NCBI GenBank assembly: GCA_024760905.1
Contig: CM045731.1
Location: 49,453,501 to 49,517,500, forward strand
Origin: Plotosus lineatus
Taxonomy: Eukaryota > Chordata > Actinopteri > Siluriformes > Plotosidae
Length of the DNA: 64,000 bases
Direction: 5' to 3'
The notes beneath the pieces are model-generated. The model saw nothing but the letters and a program-made list of their open reading frames with translations. It made no database searches and was not told the DNA's origin. The stretch's first letter is position 1. The number at the start of each line of letters is the position of its first letter. Below are positions 50,394-60,548 of the stretch, piece by piece. A program made the position numbers and the translations under genes.

Positions 50394-51320
50394 CTATTCA
50401 CACTCATATATAGGGCTAATGTGGACCAGCCAGTTAGGCTATCAAGCATGTGTTTGGACTGTTGGAGGAAACTGGAGTACCTAGAGGAAACCCAAGCACA
50501 GTGAGAACATAGAAACGCCTTCAATGACCTACCTACTGTGCCAGCATGCCCAGAGATCTCAAATATATCAATCAAAAAAGAAATAAACATCGATTTTGGA
50601 GACAGCATGTCGCATGGAAAAAAAAAAAATCATGATACGAATCTGAATACATATTTTCCACCATCTCTAGAAACAAACGCTATCATGTTGCATACAGTTG
50701 TCGAACAATGTGTGATGTAAACAAAACTAAAGGTGATCTAACAATATTAGAGTGTATGATGTTTTTTTTTTCTCTTGCTGAAGGGACTAACTGTGTTGTT
50801 GTTTTTCAGTCTCACAGTCTACCAATGAGACCAACCAGACCAAAAATGCATGAGCAGACAGTTATCGCCCTTCATTAACCTTTGTTTGTCATCCTAAAGG
50901 TTTTAAAATGATCTCTTGATCTGCTCCACCATTTAGCATTAATGCTATGAGGAACAAGACTTTGCCTGGAATCTTAACTCTAATTTATGAACAAGCTTAG
51001 TGGAACAAACCTATTACGATGTTAAGCATCTGCTTCACGTAATGATGAAGAGGAAGGACGAGGGAGGAGTGGAAATGAACCCCCCCCCCCCCCCCAATCA
51101 AGTATTGTCATTGTTTTTGTTTTTGTGTCCTTATAAGGTATGGCAAGATTGTGTCTACCAAAGCCATCCTGGACAAGACCACCAACAAGTGCAAAGGTAG
51201 GATATGTTCTCGTTCTGACATTTGCTTGTGAGTCGGCCTCGAAGCCTTGCTTCATCCATGGCAAGTGTGTACGTCATGATGTAACAGCTGTTGAGTAATT
51301 CCACATCTGTTGACCTAAAA

Positions 51321-51392
<72 letters not shown>

Positions 51393-51675
51393 CACAGTTC
51401 TTTATCCATGCGATATAGTTAGCCAGATTGAACCAACAGCTGAGAACAGAAAACTTGTAGCATAGCGTACTGACTCGACCCAGAGGCTGCTAAATTATAT
51501 CTAATAGAAATGATTCAGTACACGTTCGAGAGTTGAACATGTAACATGCAGGCATATGCACTAGGTTTTGAGTTAAAGACAATGCAAATACTGTACGTAT
51601 ATATTTTTCTAATGAGTAGGTCTATGTCGGTTTTTCATAATAATACTACTACTCAGATATCTAAATCTGCCTGGT

Positions 51676-51767
<92 letters not shown>

Positions 51768-52040
51768 TGCAGGCTATGGTTTTGTTGACTTTGATAGTCC
51801 TGGATCTGCGCAGAAAGCTGTAACAGCACTGAAGGCCACTGGAGTTCAGGCTCAGATGGCAAAGGTAGGAGGTCACGATTCTCCAGTGTCCATATTAAAC
51901 ACTCACTCACTTACCTACATACCCAACCCATTCATTCGATTCGAGTTACAGGGAGGCTGGGAGCCTATCTTTGCCTACTCTGGGTGAAAACAGGGTACAC
52001 TCTCAACAGCTTGCCAGACATCATAGGACTAACACCCACC

Positions 52041-52085
<45 letters not shown>

Positions 52086-52773
52086 AGGGACAATTTTAGA
52101 ACAGCCAATTAGCGCATGGAGCATGTTTTAAACCGTAGGAGGAAACCGAAATACCCAGATGAAATCTACTGAAGCATAGAGGGCCTCATCGAGTTCAGGA
52201 GTCAAGCACAGGACCTTCTTTCCATAAGTTGGTCATGCCCCCCATTATGTTATACACAATCTGTGATACACAATCACTCAATCAATGTAAAATACATTAC
52301 AAACAAGAGCACTCAGAGATCATAGACCACCACCAAGCCCAGAAGTCCCCCTTATGAACCTAAATGACACAGTGTTAAAGAATCCTTTAAAAATCCCTTT
52401 AAAATTCCAGAATATGTCCAGACCATCTCCAAAATCTAAGAGTCTTCCTTTTCAAAAATCTCATTCAAATCCATAACATAACTTTTTGCAATCAACCAAC
52501 CAATCAATCAGTGAACCAATTAATAAAAACAATAGAACATACACAGCTCCCCCTGCTGGGCCTGCTGTAATACAACTCTTCATTCCATCTCAAAATTTTA
52601 AAAATTCCTTTGAAAGCTTCTTGGATCAAAAATTAGATCTGGATCATCTCATCAGACAGTTTGACCAGGACACCTGAAAAGTTGATAGATGTATGAGGCC
52701 TATGGTAGCAGGGTTTATTTGAGGTAGAAATGTGGGATGTGTTCTGGGGCTGCTCATTAGATTGAGGCCTTTT

Positions 52774-52822
<49 letters not shown>

Positions 52823-54861
52823 CAAGCCGTGAAAATAGTATTGTCAACTCCATTAGGCCTGAGCATGTTCAACACCGTTTATACTCGCTGAGAATAAACA
52901 AGGAGTGCCAGAGGGTCCTGTTTCCATGTTAAGAGCCTGTTTTCAGTCTGTTACTCCTCTTTTCATTTCTCTTCCTCATTCCCATTGTCATACTCCCCAT
53001 CATGCACAAAATAGTTCTGATTTTGACTTTATTCCAAAGAAAGAGGCAATAAATCTCCCCCAGCGAGCCCAGGACTTGAACACACAAAATTCTTACTGTG
53101 AAGCAGATGTGCTAACAGCTAATAACCAATCAAATTCTGAATATTTTCTGGAATAGGAATAATAGTGCAATAAAAGGCATACTGTCTTTCGCTACCTGTC
53201 TGTCCTTCTTTCCCTTTATTATTAAGGGAATACGATTTTTATCTCGTGTTATGGAGCATTTATGTCTATTCTCACAATAAATAAGAAAGACTAAAGAGTG
53301 TGGGTGGAGTTTGGAAGTGTCAATCTCATAAAAAAAAATCAACTCCAGCAACACTTGTTATTACTTTCCACTCCAGATTTACTATAATTACAACCTCTAC
53401 AAAATCTCTCAGCACCCTCACCTGTTTGGGAACGGAAGAGTTTTGTATCAAGTGCCCGAGGCCTCGTAGTACCTCCCATTTTCTTGCATAAGAAAAAAAA
53501 AAAAATCGTCTCAAGATGCAACGTTTTCTGCAAGCAAGGAAAAAGAACGAAAAGAAAGAAGAAGAAAAAAACCACCTTCACCACAGGTCATTGCACTTCA
53601 ACATCCATTATTCATGACATGGAGATGAAGCTGTAATGCATTTACAGCATTTTAATTTCATCTCTACGTCGGTGTAATTAATATGCAAAAGCTGCGTCAG
53701 GGTGAATTGCAGGGCCGCCATGTCCCAGCTGTCTTAACATTTCATTACATTTGAGTTAGATTTGGGGAAGTGACACCCTGAGTATTTCGGAATGCTTCTA
53801 ATTAATACCATTTTAAGCTGTGCACCTCAAGCAGAAGCTGCATGGACATCCTTCTAGGCGATGGTTGGGGAAGAGCAACCTCCTCTTTTAGCGTAGTGTG
53901 AGGACAGGGCTAATTGGCTGAGGGTATATATAAACATGCACTGTGGCTGTATCCACTCTCAGATGAGGATGGATGTTATGCTCTGTTCTGTCATACTGCG
54001 GTGTCAATTATAATGCGCATATGGTAATAAGATGACAACATGAACATCTCCATACCAGTCATCTTCACACTTTTTATCTACAAAAACAACAATAACCCTG
54101 AAACCATTAGTCACCAAATAATTCTCTGGACTTAATTCTAGCTGCCTTGCCAGTGGAATACATATTCAAACACTCACCACCGTGATAGCGGTTTCTCCTC
54201 AGAATATCGAAGTCTAAAGCCAATACAGTCGGCCCTCTACTTACGAAAGCCTCTGAATACGAAAAATCCAGGTTACAAAAAACATTTTCCTAAATTTTCG
54301 TCCTCTTTTTACGAAAACAACCTCTTTTTATGAAAAGCGCCAAACATGCCATTCAAAAATTCAAACAATGCGTGAGTTGCTCTCTCATTGGCTGTCTCCC
54401 AACATCCCGCCCTGCTGGCCTCCCGTTGGCCAGGAGACAGCTGAACTGTACACACATTTCCTGTACCCATACTTCCTGTTTGTCACATGCGTGAAGGAGA
54501 GTTAAACAGTAATGTTGGCTCCTGAGTTTTTTGAGATTGATCATTGCAGCGTTATATTTCGTTATCTATCATGGACCCGGAAAATACAGAAAATCGGAAG
54601 TACAGTGACGGAGGCGATTATTTCGGAATGATATTGAAGCAGAAGGAGGCATGAAAACAGTGCTCGGTGGGACAAGACCTCCGATCTCGTAAGGAAGCAA
54701 GTTAATATTGATCAGGACCTCTGATCTTTCAAACAGGTACTATAATTCCGCTTATAATACAACATCCTGTCCATTTAAACATTTAAATACTCCGTTGGCT
54801 GCGCGCGGAGTGTGGGCGGAGCCCACATTCGGCAAAATACACCAGAGAGGGAGAGAGAGTC

Positions 54862-54945
<84 letters not shown>

Positions 54946-57800
54946 GAGAGAGACAGAGAGAGAGAGAGCGAGAGAGAGATAGCGAGAGAAAGTGTTGTGT
55001 GTGTGTGTGTGTGCGTGCGTGTTAATAAAAATGTTTAATAATGGTTTAATTAATAAATATGTTAATATAATAGTTTAATATGTTAATAAATTGTTTAAAT
55101 GGTTTAATAAATAATTTTCTTTTACTTTTAACAAATATTTCATACAAAATTGGTGTACTTTTATCATTTTTAAAGGCTTTATGGGGTAGTCTTTGGAGCC
55201 TTGGAACGAATCACGCGTTTTACATGTAAAATGTGCCTCTACTTAAGAAAACTCCAGGCTACAAAAAAGGCTCTGGAACGGATTAATTTCGTAAGTAGAG
55301 GGCTGACTGTACTGGTGTTACTGGGGGACAGCTCTATGTTCCGACAGTTCATTGGCCTTTTGGGATGGCTTAAATCAGTTGGAGACTCTACTTAATTCAG
55401 TTGGTTCAGGTTAGGGTTGCCTGACCAATGTTATTGGAATATAGGGCTATAATCATGTTATTGTATGTATACATCTCCCTCATGGTGTTAACATGGTGTC
55501 TCAGGTTCTTCTCTTCAATATCATTTTCATGCCTTCCTGCTTTAATTATTGATTGTCACTCAAACTAGATATTTATTCATTCAGTCATTCATTTTCTGAC
55601 CCACATAATCCTAATTAGGTTTTAGCATCCATGGTATTGAGATAGCATTGCATTTGTGTCCATTTGCAAGTCCATGAGTGTGCTGGTTTAAAATAGTACC
55701 TTGCTATAGCATCACTATCCTGAGAAATCAATTGCCAAACGTGAACCTGGTCTGAAGTCAATGGTGCACATATTTTCCCCAACTATGCATTTTAAGGACA
55801 TATGATGAAGATTGCAATATAGATAGAAATTTTTCAGTACTCTTGTAATCAGCTCAAAATGTATAATGCTATAATTTTTAGCTCAAATTTGCACACCGAC
55901 TGCTTGATTTGAACCGAAATTAAAGACCTTTTATGTGATCTTAATCTGCAGCAACAGGAGCAAGACCCTACTAACCTGTACATCTCCAACTTGCCCCTGT
56001 ATATGGATGAGCAGGAGCTGGAGGGTATGCTGAAGCCCTTCAGTCAGGTCATCTCCACACGCATCCTTCGTGACGCCAACGGTGCCAGTCGAGGGGTTGG
56101 CTTTGCCAGGTATATCCGGCTGGTTTCAACAGGCAAAATACAGATATATTGCTCTTCATATATATTCTCCATGTATTATACTATGTTGGAATATAATGAA
56201 TGAAATTCTTACCAGGATGGAATCGACAGAAAAATGTGAGGCGGTTATTCAACATTTCAATGGCAAATATGTCAAGACACCACCTGGAGTGGCAGGTATA
56301 TAACAATGTCAGTTATTGCTACTGATTACTACCAATAAAATTAATTTTAAATATGTATTTTTATCTCTGCCACCAAATCGAGTCTTGGCTGTGGCACGTA
56401 CGTACATCAGTTTGATTTTGACACAGAATCCACAGCCATACAAGGATTTTTACCAAATTTGGTGGGGACACTACCCTACATGAGTTCAGGAAATGGTTTG
56501 ATTTTGTAATGTCTAGGTCAAAGGTCAAGGTCACATCAAGGTCCCACAGCTTTGGTGAGAAAGTGTTGCTCACCATCCCAATACTATGGAACACTAATAA
56601 GAAACCATGTATACACTTTCAAAGGAGACAATTTCCTTTAACCGTGAGTGACCTTGAAACCTTTGCGTTGGACTAGCGTCCCATCAAAGAGGAGTTGAGC
56701 TCATGTTTTAGTAACTGGGGATAAACTCTGTCCTGATGAGCCACTATGCTTGGGTATGAAAACCCAACAGATTTAACCTTTCCTTATCTGAGTGACCTTG
56801 AAAGGTCCAACACAAACTACCTTATAAATACTTCAGACAAGAGAGTTTTTTTGATAATTTGGTCAAGACCATGTACTATAAAATATACTCTAAGATGAGC
56901 ACATGGGTAATTAGAACAGGCACAGATATAATGCCTAATTACCACATTATCCATGATGAAGGTATCTAACAGTCCATTAGTGCTCCTCTAGGTTAGTAGT
57001 GCTTTTCTTACTATTTATGTCCTGTTGTTATTTTCCTAGTGCCTACGGAACCTCTACTGTGCAAATTTGCAGACGGCGGGCAGAGAAAACGTCAAAGTCA
57101 GGGCAAATATCTTCAAAATGGTCGACCATGGACAAGAGATGGGGAGACGGTGAGAGATAATAACGATTTGTTATAACGCTACGATATGGTGGACCAAAAG
57201 TTAAAAAAGAAAAGATAGAGCTATCGCACAGGGCCAAGTGGAATAGTGACAAGCATGCCTGCCTCACAGCAAGAAAGTCCTGGGTTTGAACCCTGGGCTG
57301 TACAAGGGTTTCGTTATGGAGTTTCCATGTTGGACTCGTGTTTGGTGGGTTTTCTCCTGGTACGCCAGTTTCATGCCACAGTACAAAGACATGCATATTA
57401 GAGTAACTGGCTGGTTCAGACTGCTGCTAGGTGTGAGTGTGAATAGTCATGTGTGTGTCGGCCCTGCCTTTCTGCAACCCTAATAGGATTAAGTTCTTCA
57501 GAAAATGATCACGAGATGATGATAATGTTGATGATGATGATTTTAGAAGAAGAAGCATGCTGGCTGCCTCTGAACAATGGAAAAATACACTAAATAAGTT
57601 AGCATAGCTGTCAGCGTGTTTCCCTGCGATGGCCTGTTGAGTTGTCTTGGGTGTACTCTGCCCGAGCCCAGAGCTGGCTGAGATGGGCACCAGCCTCCCT
57701 GTGACCAAAAAATAAAAGAATTAAGCAGTTCATAAAATGAAAGAATCAATAGATGAATAAGTGAGCAATGTAGCATCGTTATTACACATATACATCGTAT

Positions 57801-57880
<80 letters not shown>

Positions 57881-59441
57881 GAAAAACTGCGAAATGATAA
57901 CTTTATCCTGATAAAGTTATCATTTCGCAGTTTTTCTTAATAACCAATGGAGCAATTTTGGGTTTTATTGTGTGAACCTGAATGGGGGCAGTGGTGGTCT
58001 AGTGGACAGGGCGCAGGATCGCTGATCCTAAGTTTGGGGGTTCGAGTCCCCACAGGGTTGTCACTGTCCCCCCAGTGCAGCTAACTTTCGTAAAGAGTAG
58101 CTGCAAAGTCGTCAGCGTGTTTCTGTCCCTTGCTAAAAGGGTTGTGACAGGAAGGGCATCCGACATAAAAACCTCTGCCAAATCAAACGTGCGAATCAGA
58201 TGATTCGCTGTGGCGACTTCCGAGTAAAAGGGGGAAAAGCCGAAAGGAAAAGAAGAAGATTGTGTGAACCTGGATGAAGATTTGAAACTTACAAAATAAT
58301 GAGGAAGTTTGTGAGTCTGTTTAGATGAAGGGTTTGTAAACAGGGCAAATGAATGAAGGTTTGTAAATCACAGTCGTCTGATTTTATTAAAATTTTATCC
58401 AACATCCCAATTTTATTGAGCTTGTAGTTTTGCGAACTATATTTTCAGTACGGTATTCTTTTAAAACTGTTAACGCTGGTAAATTGCTGTGCTATAAATA
58501 GCCGTGGTATATACTCAAGGACGTGCTGTTATCTTTATAACTATCCCACTGGTAATTATTTTCTTACCTATTATGTTTTATTCCTGATACAACACTTTTG
58601 CAACTAATGAACACGATCTGGCCTCAAGTTTCTGACCTCACCATAACACTCATATGGAATGTTTACCAAGACCATTCCAGATGTAGTTCTTTTCTTTTCC
58701 CCTTTACTGTTATAATAACCTTAGATATGGAGCATGGCTGTGGGGATCTGTGTGCATTCGGCCACAAGAACAGTAACAATGTCAGGTGCTGATGCCAGCG
58801 GAGGAAGCCTGGGGTGCAGTTCATCCCAAAGGTCTTCATGGAGTCGATGTCAGAGCTTTGTGCAGAACCCTGTTCCACCAACCTCGCGCATAGGGGGATT
58901 GGAGGTCTGGAACAGGTTTGGGTCCCTTGGTTTCAAAGAAAAAAAAATGTATGCTTCTAGTATTATTGTGGGCGGAATGGTGGCATACAACTTAGCACAT
59001 CTGCATCACAGCAAAAAGGTCCCGGATTCAATTCTGGGGCTTGGCAAGAATGTTTTTTTGTGTGGAGTATGCATGTTCTCCCTGTGACAGTCTGGAAAAG
59101 ATCTATATATTGGAACAGTAATCACAGGTGTCCAAATAGTTTTGGTGGTTTTTTTTTTGTTTTTGTTTTTTTTTGCTTGTTTCATACAATGAAGTTTCTC
59201 TCTGGTTTTGATTAGCCAAACAAGACTTGATGTTGTACTCACTCTAGTCAGGGTCGCTATCACTATTTATTTTCCTGAACACTTGCTTTTCCTTATTGCA
59301 GGGTGGAATGATGTTGACCTATGACCCCACTCCCACCCTACAGAATGGGTAAGCCTGTGATTTATAAATAAATTGTAAGAGCATGTGGAGAATCATTTTT
59401 TACTGGTAGATACTGAGCAGTGAAAATGACATGTGCATATT

Positions 59442-59486
<45 letters not shown>

Positions 59487-59663
59487 CCCCCCTGCAGGTT
59501 CTACTCCTCTCCATACTGTATTGCTCCCAACAGAATGATCACACAGACCTCTGTCTCACCGTACATGCATTCCCCTGTTTCAACATACCAGGTAATCACC
59601 GTTTTCATTCCTCACATATTATTGGTTTTTTTTTCCTTCATTTGGGGTATCTCATACAGCCCA

Positions 59664-59722
<59 letters not shown>

Positions 59723-60430
59723 TGTGCTAATGCCAATTGCATAATTTTAAGTCCTCCATGCAATTTATAATGTCGGTTATAAACATTTGAGGCAACTTTA
59801 AAACACTCACTCATTTGCTGAACAACTTAATTTTATTAGGGTTGCAGGAGGCTGGAGCCAACACTTTTTGAAGGCAGGGGACACTTTAAATATCTCACCA
59901 AACCATTGTAGGGCCAACACACACAACCATTCAAACGCCCCAAAAGGCAGTTTGGAACAGACAGCTAGCCTCACATGCATGTCTTTTAAACTTTGGGACA
60001 AAACTGATGTACAAGGAGAGAACATGCAAACTCCACACAGAACTGGCTCACAGCAAGAAGGTCCAGGCTCGCCGAGATTGTTTCTGTGTGAAGTCTGTAC
60101 ATTCTCTTCTTGACTTGTGTGAGTTTCCGGTGGGTACGTCAGTTTCGTCCTCAAGTCCAATAGACATGCTCATGAGGTGAACTGGTGGTTCCAAACTGGG
60201 AGTGTGAATGGTGTGTGTGTGTGTGTGTGTGTGTGTGCGCATGTGTTGGAATTGTAATAACCTTGTAAGCTGTTACCCTGCCGTCCCCAAGAGTCGGCTG
60301 AGATAGACTTCTAGTCGGTGTGTGACCCATTTGTATTTTTGTACAGAGTTTGTTATTGAGTTAGCACAAAAACAATAAGCGAAATTTATCAGATAGTAAT
60401 CTTAGGTACAATTTGTGCATTTTTAGAAAG

Positions 60431-60470
<40 letters not shown>

Positions 60471-60517
60471 CATATATACACATAGAGAGAGAAAGAGAGA
60501 GAGAGATGCAGGGAAAC

Positions 60518-60548
<31 letters not shown>

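Noticed and set aside
51679..51772. Open frame (CV)n fused to exon 4
   Set aside because: Intronic TG repeat read in frame; the cag acceptor at 51770-51772 explains it.
54863..55018. CRISPR-like or regular array
   Set aside because: Simple (TG)n/(AG)n microsatellite without spacers, in a eukaryotic genome.
57876..57941. Hammerhead motif in the intron 7 palindrome
   Set aside because: The core reads CTGATAA rather than CUGANGA and no GAAA follows in the right order.
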